Source: Aeromonas taiwanensis
GTDB taxonomy: Bacteria; Pseudomonadota; Gammaproteobacteria; Enterobacterales; Aeromonadaceae
DNA length: 64,000 nucleotides
Reading direction: 5' to 3'
Assembly (NCBI RefSeq): GCF_000820165.1
Contig: NZ_CDDD01000074.1
Location: forward strand, 1-64,000
Both the position numbers and the translations under genes were made by a program. Shown piece after piece: positions 1 to 9,947 of this stretch (position 1 is the stretch's first letter; each line of letters starts with the position of its first letter). The notes beneath the pieces are model-generated. The model was not told the DNA's origin, did not search any database, and saw only the letters and a list, made by a program, of their open reading frames with translations.

Positions 1-2574
1 CAGCTGGCGGATGCGCGGGCCGCCCAGCAGGGCCAGATCCGCCTCCAGTATCGGGTTCGCCGTCTCCGGAGCCCCCCCGGAGTCGCCCGGCACGTCCGGC
101 ATCTCCCCCCCTTCTTCCCCCAGATACAGCCGGTCGATGGCCGCAGCCAGCGCCGCCAGCCGTACCGGCTTGCCGACGAAGTCGGCGAACCCGGCGGCGA
201 GACAGGCGCGCACATCCTCCGGGTACATCTGGGCCGAGATGGCGATGGCGGGCAGACCGCAGCCATGCTCCTCCTCGCTGATGGCCACCAGATCCTCGCG
301 CAGGGTCATGCCGTCCATGTCCGGCAGGTTGATGTCGAGCAGGGCCAGCTCGAAGGGGCGCTCGGTCACCCGCGCCAGCGCGCTGCGTCCATCCTCGGCC
401 AGGGTGACTCTGTGGCCGAGTCGCGTCAGCATGCCCTCGGCCACCAGCCGGTTGATCTCGTTGTCCTCCACCAGCAGGATCTCCCGTGGCTGGCCGAGGC
501 GCACCGGCTGGGCGCTGGCCGGCAGCTGAGCTGCCGAGCGCTGCAGCGGCAGGCTGAAGCTGAATTCACACCCCAGCCCCGACTCGCTGGAGAGCGTGAG
601 CTCCCCCCCCATGGCGGCCACCAGCCGGCGGCTGATGGCAAGCCCGAGCCCCGTCCCCCCCTGATGCCCCATGTCCCGCTTGCGCTGGTGGAAGGCCTCG
701 AACACCGCTTCCTGCTCCCCGGACGGGATGCCGGGGCCCGTGTCTTTCACCATGAAACGGATGCAGGGCTCGGCGCAGGGACCCGCACAGGCGAGCGGCG
801 CCACCACCAGGGTGATGCGCCCCTTGACGGTGAACTTGACCGCATTGCCAAGAAGGTTGGCGAGCACCTGGCGCAGCTTGCCCAGATCCCCCTCCACCAC
901 GGGAGGGAGCGAGGGGGCGAACTCCAGCGCCAGCGTCACCCCTTTCGCGTCGGCCCTCGGCCCGAACAGGGCGATCAGCTCCTCGGCCAGCGGGCGCAGG
1001 GAAAAGGGCTCGCGGCGCGCCTCCACGTGGCCCGCCTCGATCTTGGAGTAGTCGAGAATGTCGTTGAGGATCTCCAGCAGGGATTCACCGCTCTGCTCGA
1101 TGGCGGCCAGGTAACGCTGCTGGGTCTCGCTGAGATGGGTATCCTCCAGCAGGGTGAGACCGCCCAGGATGCCGTTCATGGGAGTGCGGATTTCGTGGCT
1201 CATGGTGGCGAGGAACACCGACTTGGCCCGGTTGGCCTGCTCCGCCTCGGCGCGAGCCAACCGCTGCTTCTTCACCTCCTCGTTGAGGCGCGCATTGGCG
1301 TGGCTGAGCTGCTCGGTGCGCTCCTCGACCCGCGACTCCAGCTCCCGCTGGTAGCGGCCAAGCTCGATGGCGTTGTCGCGAAACACCTGCAGCGCCCGCG
1401 CCAGCTCCGCCAGCTCGTCGCGTCCCGCTTCCCCGACTGGCATCAGCGGCGCCAGATCCCCCCTGGCCAACCGGCTCATCCCGGCGACCGCTCGCTGCAA
1501 CGGCCAGACGATGCGACCATAGACCATGCGCCACATCAGCAGGATGAGCAGCGCCAGGGTGAACAGACCGATCACCATCAGGGCCTGCTCCAGCAGCTTG
1601 AGCCGCTGGTTCAGAGCCTGCTGGCTCTCTCCCAGGGAGTCCCGGGCCTGGTTCACCAGGGTGCCGACCTCGCGGTTGAGGCTCTCCATCAGGGCCTCGT
1701 TGGCGGCAGCCAGCACCCGCAGCGCCTCCCCCTTGCCGAGCCAGTCGCTGCGCAGCTGTACCAGTCGATCGCTCTGCTCCAGCACGGTCAGCGCCTGCTC
1801 CACCGCCTGGCGACGGGCCGGATCCATCACCGCCCCGGCGCGCAGCAGCAGGATGGCCAGCTCACGACGCACCTCCTGCAGCAGGGTCAGCAGCCCGGCC
1901 TGCCGGTCGCTGCGCCAGATCTCCTCGATGCGCTGCTGCTGCATCAGGGTGCGGTGGCGCAGCTCCGTCATCTGCTCCAGCCAGTCGAGATCCTGCTCCA
2001 GCAGCCGGTCGATCGCCCCATCTGCTGGGCGCCCCTGCAGCGAATAGAGAGAGCCGAGCCCGGCCACCATCACGGTTTCGGCGTTCTCCATCTGGCTGCG
2101 GGCCAGCTCCGCCACCTGACCGGCGGCCGTCACCAGCCGGGAGCGCAACGCGCCTCCTTCGGCCATCAGCGTGAGCCGCTCTCCCACCAGCCAACCCTGC
2201 TGGCCCAGGTTGCCGATGATGGTCTGGCTGAGGCGATGCAGCTCGTCAGACGCCGCCTTGCCGCCACCATGGCCCAGTTGCTCCAGCACATGCTGCATCT
2301 GCTGCCCCTGCAGGGTGAGCAGCCGCCCCTGATGCTCCCGCTCCTCCTCGCTGGTCGCGGAGGCCAACAGGTGGGAGGAGCTCTGGATCTCGCCGCCGAG
2401 CCGCGCCAGGGTGCGGGCCAGCTCCTGATCCGCCAGGGTCTGCTGCACCCCCTGCTCCAGCTGGCGCAGGTGGCTGAGGCCGAACCACCCCAGCAGGGAG
2501 GCCCCCAGGGTCAGCAGCGCCATCAGGGAGAAGGCCAGCAACAGCTTGCCGCCCAGGCCGGAAAAGATTCTCAC
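1..2574 (-). CDS. torS: TorS hybrid sensor histidine kinase, C-terminus cut by window edge
   Basis: Membrane sensor kinase that, with periplasmic TorT, detects TMAO and phosphorylates TorR. The frame is open from a GTG at 2574 to base 1, giving 858 residues; the E. coli protein has about 914, so the C-terminal HPt domain lies outside the window. I see a membrane segment near residues 10-32, a long helical periplasmic sensor, a second membrane segment near 332-354, HAMP, a HisKA H box ([11 protein letters not shown], His460), an N box ([12 protein letters not shown]), a [12 protein letters not shown] lid, and a receiver domain with phospho-acceptor Asp747 in [11 protein letters not shown]. An AAGG element precedes the GTG. 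It is divergent from torT, 70 bases away. Confidence 0.93.
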   Translation of the reverse strand, partial: MRIFSGLGGKLLLAFSLMALLTLGASLLGWFGLSHLRQLEQGVQQTLADQELARTLARLGGEIQSSSHLLASATSEEEREHQGRLLTLQGQQMQHVLEQLGHGGGKAASDELHRLSQTIIGNLGQQGWLVGERLTLMAEGGALRSRLVTAAGQVAELARSQMENAETVMVAGLGSLYSLQGRPADGAIDRLLEQDLDWLEQMTELRHRTLMQQQRIEEIWRSDRQAGLLTLLQEVRRELAILLLRAGAVMDPARRQAVEQALTVLEQSDRLVQLRSDWLGKGEALRVLAAANEALMESLNREVGTLVNQARDSLGESQQALNQRLKLLEQALMVIGLFTLALLILLMWRMVYGRIVWPLQRAVAGMSRLARGDLAPLMPVGEAGRDELAELARALQVFRDNAIELGRYQRELESRVEERTEQLSHANARLNEEVKKQRLARAEAEQANRAKSVFLATMSHEIRTPMNGILGGLTLLEDTHLSETQQRYLAAIEQSGESLLEILNDILDYSKIEAGHVEARREPFSLRPLAEELIALFGPRADAKGVTLALEFAPSLPPVVEGDLGKLRQVLANLLGNAVKFTVKGRITLVVAPLACAGPCAEPCIRFMVKDTGPGIPSGEQEAVFEAFHQRKRDMGHQGGTGLGLAISRRLVAAMGGELTLSSESGLGCEFSFSLPLQRSAAQLPASAQPVRLGQPREILLVEDNEINRLVAEGMLTRLGHRVTLAEDGRSALARVTERPFELALLDINLPDMDGMTLREDLVAISEEEHGCGLPAIAISAQMYPEDVRACLAAGFADFVGKPVRLAALAAAIDRLYLGEEGGEMPDVPGDSGGAPETANPILEADLALLGGPRIRQL

Positions 2575-2644
2575 GGGAAGTACCTTGGTTGTGGTCGACT
2601 TTGACCGGATAATATGGCCCCACACTTTAACAAAACCCCCGGCC

Positions 2645-3697
2645 ATGCGAAGCGTCTGTCTCTCCCTGTTGCTCATCCTGCTCCCGGCCTGCGTCCTCGC
2701 CTTCGAGGTGGATCACTGGCCGGACGGTGCCTTCGGCGGCAAGCCGGCCCGTTTGAACTGGCAAGGGCCCGTCCCCGTCACGCGCCCACTGACCCTGTGC
2801 GCCCTCTATCCCCACCTGCGCGACGCCTACTGGCTGTCGGTCAATCAGGGCATGGTGGAGGAGGCAAAACGGCTTCGCGTGAAGCTGCGCATCCACGAGG
2901 CGGGTGGCTACGGCGCCCTTGCCGAACAGCGCCAGCAGTTGCAGCAGTGCGTGAGCGAGGGGAGCGATGCCATCCTGCTCGGCGCGGTGAGCTACGACGG
3001 GCTGGACGAGGCGATCAGCGCCAGTCCGCTGCCGGTGTTCGGCCTGGTCAACGATCTGCCCGCCGGACTGGTCAAGGCCAAGGTGGGGGTCTCCTGGTAT
3101 CAGATGGGCTGGCAGATGGGCCACTGGCTGGCCAAGCGCCACCCTGCCGGCAGCCCGCCGGTGACGGTGGCGCTCTTTCCCGGCCCGCAGGCGAGCGGTG
3201 GCAACAATTTCGTCGAGCCGGGCTTTGCCGACAGCATCGAGGGGAGCGCCATCAGGCTGGTGACCACGGCGCGTGGTGACAACAGCCGCGAGATCCAGCG
3301 CACCCTAGTGCAGCAGACCCTGGCCAGCTACCCCGGCCTCGACTATCTGGTGGGGGGCGCCATCGCCGCCGAGGTGGCGGTCAACGAGCAGGCGCAGCGC
3401 CAACGCGATCGCCCCAAAGTGCTGAGCACCTACTTCAGCCACGGGGTGCAGCGCGGCCTGCGCCGGGGCAAAGTCCTGGCCGCCAACAGCGACCAGATGC
3501 GCCAGCAGGGGCGCCTTGCCGTGGCCCAGGCAGTCTGCCTGCTGCAAAGTCCCGAGGCCGGCGAGCAGCAGTGCCCGCGGGTGATGGGGCCACCCATCCT
3601 GACCCTGGAGGCCCCCCTGGCCAATCCCGCCGATTCGCTGTCCGATGGCACCTTTCGCCCCGTCTACCGGGTCGGCGTCGACGCCAGCGGCAACTAA
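2645..3697 (+). CDS. torT: TorT periplasmic TMAO-binding protein
   Basis: Periplasmic binding protein of the LacI/ribose-binding fold that works with the TorS sensor domain in TMAO detection. The 350-residue protein (E. coli TorT is about 342) starts with a signal peptide, [19 protein letters not shown], cut before FEVDHW. I chose the ATG at 2645 because the open frame upstream adds a sequence that cannot be part of a signal peptide. It is divergent from torS, as in other tor loci, which supports the assignment. A Cys-containing signal sequence is present but I see no good lipobox. Confidence 0.92.
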   Translation: MRSVCLSLLLILLPACVLAFEVDHWPDGAFGGKPARLNWQGPVPVTRPLTLCALYPHLRDAYWLSVNQGMVEEAKRLRVKLRIHEAGGYGALAEQRQQLQQCVSEGSDAILLGAVSYDGLDEAISASPLPVFGLVNDLPAGLVKAKVGVSWYQMGWQMGHWLAKRHPAGSPPVTVALFPGPQASGGNNFVEPGFADSIEGSAIRLVTTARGDNSREIQRTLVQQTLASYPGLDYLVGGAIAAEVAVNEQAQRQRDRPKVLSTYFSHGVQRGLRRGKVLAANSDQMRQQGRLAVAQAVCLLQSPEAGEQQCPRVMGPPILTLEAPLANPADSLSDGTFRPVYRVGVDASGN

Positions 3698-3718
3698 CCA
3701 AGTACTCAAGGAGAAGAG

Positions 3719-4123
3719 ATGAACACATTGCATGCGAGCTGCCTGTGCGGCGCCGTGGCCCTGACCCTGCCGGATCAGTTCGACTACATGGGCAACTGCC
3801 ATTGCAGCGAGTGCCGCAAGTTTTCCGGGGCGGACTACGCCTCGGTCGGCGGGCTGGATGGCGACAAGGTGACCATCGTGAAGGGGAGCGATGCCATCAG
3901 CCGCTACCAGAAATCGGACGAGACCAGCCTCGCCTTCTGCCGCCACTGCGGCTCCAGCCTGTTCAGCCAGAAGCGCAGCACGGGCAAGATCAATCTTCGG
4001 CTGGGGATACTGGACGAGGCGCCGAGCCAGAAGCCCGCGTTTCACATCTTCGTCGGCTCCAAGGCGCCCTGGCACCAGATCGGGGACGACTGCCCGCAGT
4101 TTGACACCCGGCCATCGGCCTGA
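3719..4123 (+). CDS. GFA-family (glutathione-dependent formaldehyde-activating type) zinc protein
   Basis: Small 134-residue protein of the GFA/CENP-V fold. Zinc-ligand cysteines are visible in the usual order: SCLCGAV near the N-terminus, NCHCSECRKFSG, and CRHCGSSLF in the second half. Family members are annotated as glutathione-dependent formaldehyde-activating enzymes, but the function of most is unproven. It follows torT by 21 bases behind an AAGGAGAAG ribosome site, so it is probably co-transcribed with torT, and it converges on torR. Its place inside the TMAO locus is unusual. A role in handling formaldehyde from methylamine compounds is only an inference. Confidence 0.85.
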   Translation: MNTLHASCLCGAVALTLPDQFDYMGNCHCSECRKFSGADYASVGGLDGDKVTIVKGSDAISRYQKSDETSLAFCRHCGSSLFSQKRSTGKINLRLGILDEAPSQKPAFHIFVGSKAPWHQIGDDCPQFDTRPSA

Positions 4124-4143
4124 GCGCCTAGCAAAGCTGAGGA

Positions 4144-4857
4144 TCAGGCGGCCAGCTCGCCGGCAAACAGATAGCCTTCCCCGTGTACGGTGACGAACAG
4201 TTGCGGGTCACGGGGATCCTGCTCCATCTTGCCCCGCAGGCGGCGGATCAGCACGTCTATGGTGCGATCGCTCGGGCCGTCGCCGCGGTGGCTGGTGAGG
4301 GCCAGGATCCGCTCCCGGCTCAGCACCCGACCGGCGTTGGCGATGAAGGCCACCAGCACTTCGTACTCAGCCTTGGTCAGGCGCACCGGCACCCCGTCAC
4401 GGCTGAGCTGGCGGCGGGGAATATCGAAGCGCCAGGGGCCAAAGCGCACCGCATCGTCTGCCACCGCCGGCTCGCTCGGCTGGGCTGCGGCCAGCGAGAT
4501 GCGCCACAGCAGGTTCTTGACCCGCACCAGCAATTCTCTGAGCTCGAACGGCTTGGTGACATAGTCGTCGGCCCCCATCTCGAGGCCGACAATCTTGTCC
4601 ACCGCATCGCTGCGGCCAGTCACCAGGATGATCCCCACCGTGCTGCGGGCGCGCAGCTCGCGAGTCAGCAGCAGGCCATCCTCCCCCGGCAGGTTGATGT
4701 CCAGCATCACCAGGGCCACCTCCTGCTCTGCCAGCACGGCCCGCATCTCCTGGCCGTTCTCGACCGCGGTCACCCGATAGCCCTCCCGCTCGAAATAGCC
4801 GGTCAGCTTCTCGCGGGTCACGGCATCGTCTTCAACAACCAGAATGTGGTGGCTCAT
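4144..4857 (-). CDS. torR: TorR response regulator (OmpR/PhoB family)
   Basis: DNA-binding response regulator that activates torCAD when TMAO is present. The 237-residue protein has an N-terminal receiver (HHILVVEDDA acidic pocket, LVMLDINLPGEDG phospho-acceptor, VTKPFELREL conserved Lys) and a C-terminal winged helix with the signature RTIDVLIRRLRGK. I chose the ATG at 4857, which gives MSHHILVVEDD as in homologs; an upstream ATG at 4911 would add 18 residues that overlap the predicted tor boxes. It is divergent from torC, with the operator sites between them. Confidence 0.94.
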   Translation of the reverse strand: MSHHILVVEDDAVTREKLTGYFEREGYRVTAVENGQEMRAVLAEQEVALVMLDINLPGEDGLLLTRELRARSTVGIILVTGRSDAVDKIVGLEMGADDYVTKPFELRELLVRVKNLLWRISLAAAQPSEPAVADDAVRFGPWRFDIPRRQLSRDGVPVRLTKAEYEVLVAFIANAGRVLSRERILALTSHRGDGPSDRTIDVLIRRLRGKMEQDPRDPQLFVTVHGEGYLFAGELAA

Positions 4858-4903
4858 GGGCAGGATCCGCAGGGTTAGACAGAGTTCAACATGGGGGAAT
4901 ATT

Positions 4904-4923
4904 CTATTCATAATTTTTCATAA
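4904..4923 (+). promoter_or_regulatory. Tandem tor boxes (TorR sites) upstream of torC
   Basis: Two abutting decamers, CTATTCATAA and TTTTTCATAA, lie in direct repeat in the torR-torC interval. They match the E. coli tor box consensus CTGTTCATAT at 7 and 6 of 10 positions, and the 10-base phasing equals that of E. coli boxes 1 and 2. They also lie just upstream of the torR start, so they could mediate autoregulation. Confidence 0.7.
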
Positions 4924-4956
4924 ATACCCCTATTTCGTTAATTTTCGGCGGCAGCC

Positions 4957-4966
4957 CTGTTCACAA
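4957..4966 (+). promoter_or_regulatory. Promoter-proximal tor box, followed by a -10-like element
   Basis: The decamer CTGTTCACAA is in the same orientation as the tandem boxes and closer to the tor consensus in its CTGTTCA core. A TATCAT element at 4975-4980 could be the -10 of torC. No good -35 is present, as expected for a promoter that needs an activator. Confidence 0.6.
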
Positions 4967-5011
4967 CGCCTCCCTATCATGGCCTCCTTCAAAAAAGCGA
5001 TGTGAGAGAAC

Positions 5012-6178
5012 ATGATGAAAAAACTGTGGCATTTCCTGCGCACCCCCAGCCGCCGCTGGTCGGTACTGGCGCTGGTGCTGGCGGGCGTCGGGGTCACCCT
5101 GGCCGGCAGCGTCGGCCTGCACTACGGCTTCGAGAAGACCAGTACCCTCGAGTTCTGCATCTCCTGCCATACCATGAAGGACACCGTCTACCCCGAGTAC
5201 AAGGAGTCCGTTCACTTCAAGAATGCCTCCGGCGTCCAGGCCATCTGTACCGACTGTCACCAGCCGAAGGACTTCGTCGGCAAGGTGGCCCGCAAGATGG
5301 AGGCGGCCAACGACCTCTATCAGCAGTACATAGGTCACAGCATCGACACCCAGGAGAAGTTTGAGGACAGGCGTCTGCATCTGGCCGAGAAGGTGTGGGC
5401 CCGCATGAGCAGCCAGAACTCCAAGACCTGCAAGTCCTGCCACAGCTACGACAACATGGACCACGCCAAGCAGTCCCCCGCCGCCGCCCTGGCGATGAAG
5501 GATGCCGCCGCCAAGAACATGAACTGCATCGAGTGCCACAAGGGCATCGCCCACGAGCTGCCGAACATGGCGGGCGGCTTCCGTGCCACCTACGCCACCC
5601 TGGCAAGCGATGCGCAAGAAGCACCGGCTGCCGAGACCCTCTACACCCTGGGCGAGAAGGATCTCTACGAAAGCGAAGAGAGTACCGAGCCGGTCGGCAA
5701 GCTGCTGCCCGCCTCCCGCATCGACGTCGTGGCCCGCAGCGGCGATCGCCTCAAGGTGACCATCGAAGGCTGGCGCGAAACCGAAGGCAAGGGCCGGGTG
5801 CTGAGCGAGTACATGGGCAAGCGGGTCTTCGTGGCCACCATCCGTGACGAGCTCAGGGTCAACGAGCAGATCCTGAAACAGGAAACCGACAGCGCCACCC
5901 ATATCAAGTGGGAACAGGTGCAGGTGCAGGCCTGGGTCGATGGCAAGGGCCTCGAATCCTCCCTCAAACCGATCTGGGATTATGCCGGCGAGATGTACAA
6001 GTCCACCTGCAACTCCTGCCACGCGGCGCCGGATCCGGCTCACTTCACCGCCAACGGCTGGATCTCGGGTCTCAAGGCCATGTCCGCCTACTACCGCCTG
6101 AGCAAGGAAGAGGAGCGCACCCTGCTCAAGTACCTGCAAAACCATGCCGCCGATACCGGTGGTCAGGGCAGCCACTAA
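5012..6178 (+). CDS. torC: TorC membrane-anchored pentaheme c-type cytochrome
   Basis: Quinol-oxidising electron donor to the periplasmic TMAO reductase. The 388-residue protein (E. coli 390) has an uncleaved N-terminal anchor near residues 16-35, four CxxCH sites in the NapC/NirT-like domain (CISCH at 49, CTDCH at 79, CKSCH and CIECH further on), and a fifth, CNSCH, in the C-terminal domain that contacts the reductase. A GAGAG element precedes tandem ATGs at 5012 and 5015. It is the first gene of torCAD, 27 bases before torA. Heme attachment requires the Ccm system, which is not in this window. Confidence 0.97.
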   Translation: MMKKLWHFLRTPSRRWSVLALVLAGVGVTLAGSVGLHYGFEKTSTLEFCISCHTMKDTVYPEYKESVHFKNASGVQAICTDCHQPKDFVGKVARKMEAANDLYQQYIGHSIDTQEKFEDRRLHLAEKVWARMSSQNSKTCKSCHSYDNMDHAKQSPAAALAMKDAAAKNMNCIECHKGIAHELPNMAGGFRATYATLASDAQEAPAAETLYTLGEKDLYESEESTEPVGKLLPASRIDVVARSGDRLKVTIEGWRETEGKGRVLSEYMGKRVFVATIRDELRVNEQILKQETDSATHIKWEQVQVQAWVDGKGLESSLKPIWDYAGEMYKSTCNSCHAAPDPAHFTANGWISGLKAMSAYYRLSKEEERTLLKYLQNHAADTGGQGSH

Positions 6179-6205
6179 TTCCGGATTCGAAAGAGGAATA
6201 ACAAG

Positions 6206-8698
6206 ATGATCAATATTTCCCGTCGTGGTTTTCTGGGTGGCTTGCTGGCCAGCGGTGCCAGCGCCCTGATCGGCCCCTCTCTGCTCGGTCGCGCCGTGAT
6301 GGCCGCCGAGTCCGGCGACAAACTGGTGCAGTCCGGCTCCCACTGGGGTGCCTTCCGCGCCCGTGTGGTGGGCGGCCGCTGGGTCGAGACCCTGCCGTTC
6401 GAGCATGACAAGCATCCGACCGAGATGCTCAAGGCCCTGAGTGAAGTGGTCTACAACCCCTCCCGCATCCGCTACCCCATGGTACGTCTGGACTGGCTGC
6501 GCAAGGGCCACCAGTCCGACACCAGCGAACGCGGCCAGAACCGCTTCGTGCGGGTGACCTGGTCCCAGGCGCTGGACTTCTTCTATCACGAGCTGGAACG
6601 GGTGCAGAAGACCCATGGCCCGAGCGCCCTCTACGCCGGTCACTCCGGCTGGCAGTCGGTGGGCAAGCTGCACTCCGCCGGCGCCATGCTGGGCCGCGCC
6701 ATGAACCTGCACGGCACCTATCTGGCCAAGGCCGGTGACTACTCCACCGGCGCCGCCCAGGTGATCCTGCCCCACGTGGCGGGCGCCATGGAGGTGTACG
6801 AGCAGCAGACTTCCTGGCCCCTGGTGCTGGAGCACAGCAAGACCATCGTCATCTGGGGTTCAGATCCCATCAAGAACCTGCAGGTGGGCTGGTTGGTGCC
6901 GGATCACAGCGTCTACGAATACTGGGCGCAGCTGAAAGAGAAAGTGGCCAGGGGAGAGATCAAGGTCATTAGTGTCGACCCGGTCAAATCCAAGACCCAG
7001 AAGTATCTCAATTGCGATCAGGTGACCCTGAACCCGCAGACCGACGTGCCCCTGATGCTGGGTATCGCCCATACCCTCTACAGCGAGAAGCGTCACGACG
7101 AGGCCTTCCTCAAGAACTACACCACCGGCTTTGACAAGTTCCTGCCCTACCTGCTGGGCACCAGGGATGGTCAGGTGAAGGATGCTGAGTGGGCCTCCGC
7201 CATCTGTGGCGTGCCTGCCGACACCATTCGCGAGTTGGCGCGCACCATGGCCAGCGGCCGCACCCAGCTCATCGGCGGCTGGTGCGTGCAGCGTATGCAC
7301 CACGGCGAACAGTACGCCTGGATGCTGGTGGTCCTGGCCTCCATGCTGGGCCAGATCGGTCTGCCGGGGGGCGGCTACGGTTTTGGCTGGCACTACAACG
7401 GCGCCGGTACCATCACCAGCACAGGCCCCATCATGTCCGGCTTCAGCTCCGTCATTCCCGGGGTCAAGCCGCTGCACAACGGCGACTGGAAGGGCTACTC
7501 CAGGTTCATCCCGGTGGCCCGTTTCGTCGACTGCATCCTGAACCCGGGCAAGCGCATCGCCTTCAACGGTCAGACCATCACTTACCCGGAAATGAAGATG
7601 GCGGTGTTCTGCGGCAACAACCCGTTCCACCACCAGCAGGATCGCAACAAGATGATCGCCGCCTGGCGCAAGCTGGAAACCGTGGTGAGCGTGGATCACC
7701 AGTGGACCGCCAGCTGCCGCTTCGCCGATATCGTGCTGCCGGCCACCACCACCTACGAGCGGGATGACATCGAGCAGTGGGGTTCCCACTCCAACGCCGG
7801 CATCCTGGCCATGCACAAGGTGGTCGAGCCGCTGTTCGAGGCGCGCGACGACTACGACATCTTCGCCGATCTCTGCCGTCGCTTCGATCGCGAGGCCGAG
7901 TTCACCGGTGGCAAGACCAAACTGGAGTGGATCCAGAGCATCTATGACGACGCCCGCCTGCAGGGCCGCGGCATCGGCATCCGCCTGCCCCGCTTCAGCC
8001 AGTTCTGGCACGGTGAAGGTTTCGTCACCTTCCCGGCTGGCCAGCCCTGGGTACGTCACGAGTCGTTCCGCAAGGAGCCGGATCTGGAGCCGCTGGGCAC
8101 CCCGTCCGGCCTCATCGAGATCTACTCCAAGACCATCGCTGACTACGGCTACGCGGATTGCCCGGGCCACCCTATCTGGATCGAGCCTTACGAGCGCTCC
8201 CACGGCGGGCCGGGCAGCCAGCAGTTCCCGCTGCACCTGCAATCCTGTCACCCGGACAAGCGCCTGCACAGCCAGCTCTGCTCCTCCGATGCCTACCGTG
8301 CCACCTACACGGTGCAGGGGCGCGAGCCTGTCTACATGAACCCGCAGGACGCCAAGGCGCGCGGGCTCAAGGACGGGGATCTGGTGCGGGTCTACAACGG
8401 CCGCGGTCAGGTGCTGGCCGGTCTGGTGGTGAGCGATGACTACGCCCCCGGCGTGGTGCGCATCCAGGAAGGGGCCTGGTACGGCCCGCAGGAGGGCGGC
8501 AAGGTGGGGACCTTGTGTACCTATGGCGATCCCAACGTGCTGACTGCGGACATCGGATCCTCCAGCCTGGCCCAGGCCACCACGGCCCACACCGCCCTGG
8601 TGGAGATCGAGAAATTCCACGGACAGGTGCCGGCCGTCACCGCCTTCGGAGCGCCGGAATCTGCCAAGGGCATCGATCCCATGTTCCCGGCACTCTGA
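6206..8698 (+). CDS. torA: TorA periplasmic trimethylamine-N-oxide reductase
   Basis: Molybdenum bis-MGD enzyme that reduces TMAO to trimethylamine as terminal reductase of anaerobic respiration. The precursor has 830 residues and begins with a twin-arginine signal, SRRGFLGG, with a cleavage region near GRAVMAAE. The DMSO-reductase family serine that ligates molybdenum is Ser180 of the precursor, in GDYSTGAAQ. Other family motifs include IWGSDPIKN and PATTTYERDD. Ribosome site GAGGAA precedes the ATG. It follows torC closely and is followed by its chaperone torD. Confidence 0.97.
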   Translation: MINISRRGFLGGLLASGASALIGPSLLGRAVMAAESGDKLVQSGSHWGAFRARVVGGRWVETLPFEHDKHPTEMLKALSEVVYNPSRIRYPMVRLDWLRKGHQSDTSERGQNRFVRVTWSQALDFFYHELERVQKTHGPSALYAGHSGWQSVGKLHSAGAMLGRAMNLHGTYLAKAGDYSTGAAQVILPHVAGAMEVYEQQTSWPLVLEHSKTIVIWGSDPIKNLQVGWLVPDHSVYEYWAQLKEKVARGEIKVISVDPVKSKTQKYLNCDQVTLNPQTDVPLMLGIAHTLYSEKRHDEAFLKNYTTGFDKFLPYLLGTRDGQVKDAEWASAICGVPADTIRELARTMASGRTQLIGGWCVQRMHHGEQYAWMLVVLASMLGQIGLPGGGYGFGWHYNGAGTITSTGPIMSGFSSVIPGVKPLHNGDWKGYSRFIPVARFVDCILNPGKRIAFNGQTITYPEMKMAVFCGNNPFHHQQDRNKMIAAWRKLETVVSVDHQWTASCRFADIVLPATTTYERDDIEQWGSHSNAGILAMHKVVEPLFEARDDYDIFADLCRRFDREAEFTGGKTKLEWIQSIYDDARLQGRGIGIRLPRFSQFWHGEGFVTFPAGQPWVRHESFRKEPDLEPLGTPSGLIEIYSKTIADYGYADCPGHPIWIEPYERSHGGPGSQQFPLHLQSCHPDKRLHSQLCSSDAYRATYTVQGREPVYMNPQDAKARGLKDGDLVRVYNGRGQVLAGLVVSDDYAPGVVRIQEGAWYGPQEGGKVGTLCTYGDPNVLTADIGSSSLAQATTAHTALVEIEKFHGQVPAVTAFGAPESAKGIDPMFPAL

Positions 8699-8705
8699 CC
8701 CCGAA

Positions 8706-8719
8706 GGGACTAAAGTCCC
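8706..8719 (+). other. Small hairpin after torA
   Basis: GGGAC-TAAA-GTCCC hairpin just after the torA stop, followed by a T-rich stretch (8727-8740). It could stabilise or partly terminate the torCA message. It is too short to be called a terminator with confidence. Confidence 0.35.
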
Positions 8720-8751
8720 CCTTGAGTTTCCTTTATTTTTAAAGTCGTTAG

Positions 8752-8778
8752 AATCGGGAGCCTCTATGGCTCCCGATT
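8752..8778 (+). other. 11-bp perfect hairpin between torA and torD
   Basis: AATCGGGAGCC and GGCTCCCGATT form a perfect 11-bp stem with a TCTAT loop, ending 9 bases before the torD ribosome site. There is no T-run after it, so it is more likely an RNA processing, stability or attenuation element than a full terminator. It could set a lower level of TorD relative to TorA. Confidence 0.55.
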
Positions 8779-8796
8779 GTCATCCACGGAGGAAAA

Positions 8797-9465
8797 ATGC
8801 AGGAATTTATGGCTACCAGCGAACGCCGGGCCGAGCTTTACTGGTGGTTTTCCACCCTGTTCGCTGCCGAACTCAGTGATGCACAGATTGCTGAATACGA
8901 TACCTATGACGTGCGCAGCTTCTTGAAGAGCCTCTCTACCCTGGACCCCATGCGCGAGGCCGTGGCCGAGCTGAACGAGGCCATCGCCCGCCTGCTGGTG
9001 CGCCCGGATCGCCAGCTGGAGCTCGCCGCCGACTTCGCCGGCCTGTTCCTGGTGGATCCCAAGCAGGGCGCCCTGCCTTACGAGTCGCTCTACCGCGGCG
9101 AGGGCAAGCTGCTGATGCAGGCCCCCATGAGCGAAATGCAGGCGCGCCTCGAACGCCTCGGCATCAACGTCAGCGACAAGTACAAGGAGCCTGCCGATCA
9201 CCTGGCCATCGAGCTGGATCTGATGGGCAACCTCATCATACGCGCCGCCGAGGCGACCACCGCCACCCAGCGCGAAACCTGGCTTGGCGAGCAGGAGTCC
9301 CTGCTGCACGGCCACCTGCTCGGCTGGTTCGACAAGTTCGAGAGCGCCTGCCGCGCCGCCGACCAGTTTGGCTTCTACGGCGCCAGTGCCCGACTGCTGG
9401 GGGTATTCCTCAAGATGGATGCCAACTACCTCAGCCTGGTCAAACCCGCGCAAGCCGCCGACTAA
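8797..9465 (+). CDS. torD: TorD, TorA-specific chaperone
   Basis: Cytoplasmic chaperone that binds apo-TorA and its Tat signal and assists cofactor insertion before export. The 222-residue protein is all-helical and has the family motif [14 protein letters not shown] near the middle. A GGAGG site 4 bases before the ATG at 8797 supports this start; a second in-frame ATG at 8809 is less well placed. It is the third gene of torCAD, 98 bases after torA. Confidence 0.93.
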   Translation: MQEFMATSERRAELYWWFSTLFAAELSDAQIAEYDTYDVRSFLKSLSTLDPMREAVAELNEAIARLLVRPDRQLELAADFAGLFLVDPKQGALPYESLYRGEGKLLMQAPMSEMQARLERLGINVSDKYKEPADHLAIELDLMGNLIIRAAEATTATQRETWLGEQESLLHGHLLGWFDKFESACRAADQFGFYGASARLLGVFLKMDANYLSLVKPAQAAD

Positions 9466-9472
9466 GCCCGGC

Positions 9473-9841
9473 ATGAAGACAGCCCTGCTCCTGATCGCAT
9501 GCTGGCTGCTGGCCCTGATCCCGCTGGATCAGGGCATTACTCCCCTCGCCGCGCTGCTGCTGAACCCGGATCGGGCACTCTACGGCACCGCCCAGCTCAC
9601 CGGCTTCGCCGGTATACTGCTGACCCTCTACCTCGCCAACCTCGGCGTCGAGGTGGTGCTGCGCCGCCGCTTCCAGATAGCGGGCATGCTGGCCCTGCTG
9701 GCTTCCTGGATCGACTTCATCAACAGCAGCGGCACGGAGAGTCACTGGTTGCTGCTCTACGCCATGGCCCTGCCTTTTCACCTGGTAGGCTGGCTGGTCT
9801 TCGTGCGAGGCCTTCAGGCATTTGGTCGCCAGAAAGGCTGA
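9473..9841 (+). CDS. Small inner-membrane protein of unknown function
   Basis: 122-residue protein with about four hydrophobic segments (near residues 3-20, 37-57, 65-80 and 90-110). I do not recognise a family. The ATG at 9473 lies 7 bases after the torD stop, suggesting it belongs to the tor transcript. A role in TMAO respiration is only suggested by position. Confidence 0.6.
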   Translation: MKTALLLIACWLLALIPLDQGITPLAALLLNPDRALYGTAQLTGFAGILLTLYLANLGVEVVLRRRFQIAGMLALLASWIDFINSSGTESHWLLLYAMALPFHLVGWLVFVRGLQAFGRQKG

Positions 9842-9947
9842 TATCCTGTTGATTTCACGCCATTCCCCCACTTTCTTTCCCTCCTGAAACTTCATGCCAT
9901 ACTGACACAGTCGCGCAAATGATAAAAAAATCAATTCAGGAGCCTAT

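Noticed and set aside
265-2604. Long open frame of 779 codons on the plus strand
   Set aside because: It is antisense to torS, whose minus-strand translation shows all histidine kinase motifs. The plus-strand product is low-complexity, rich in Gln/His/Leu, typical of the complement of a GC-rich gene.
4961-8620. Two open frames of about 600 codons each on the minus strand (4961-6835 and 6860-8620)
   Set aside because: They are antisense to torC and torA, which have complete heme and molybdopterin motifs. Their products have no recognisable motif and biased composition.
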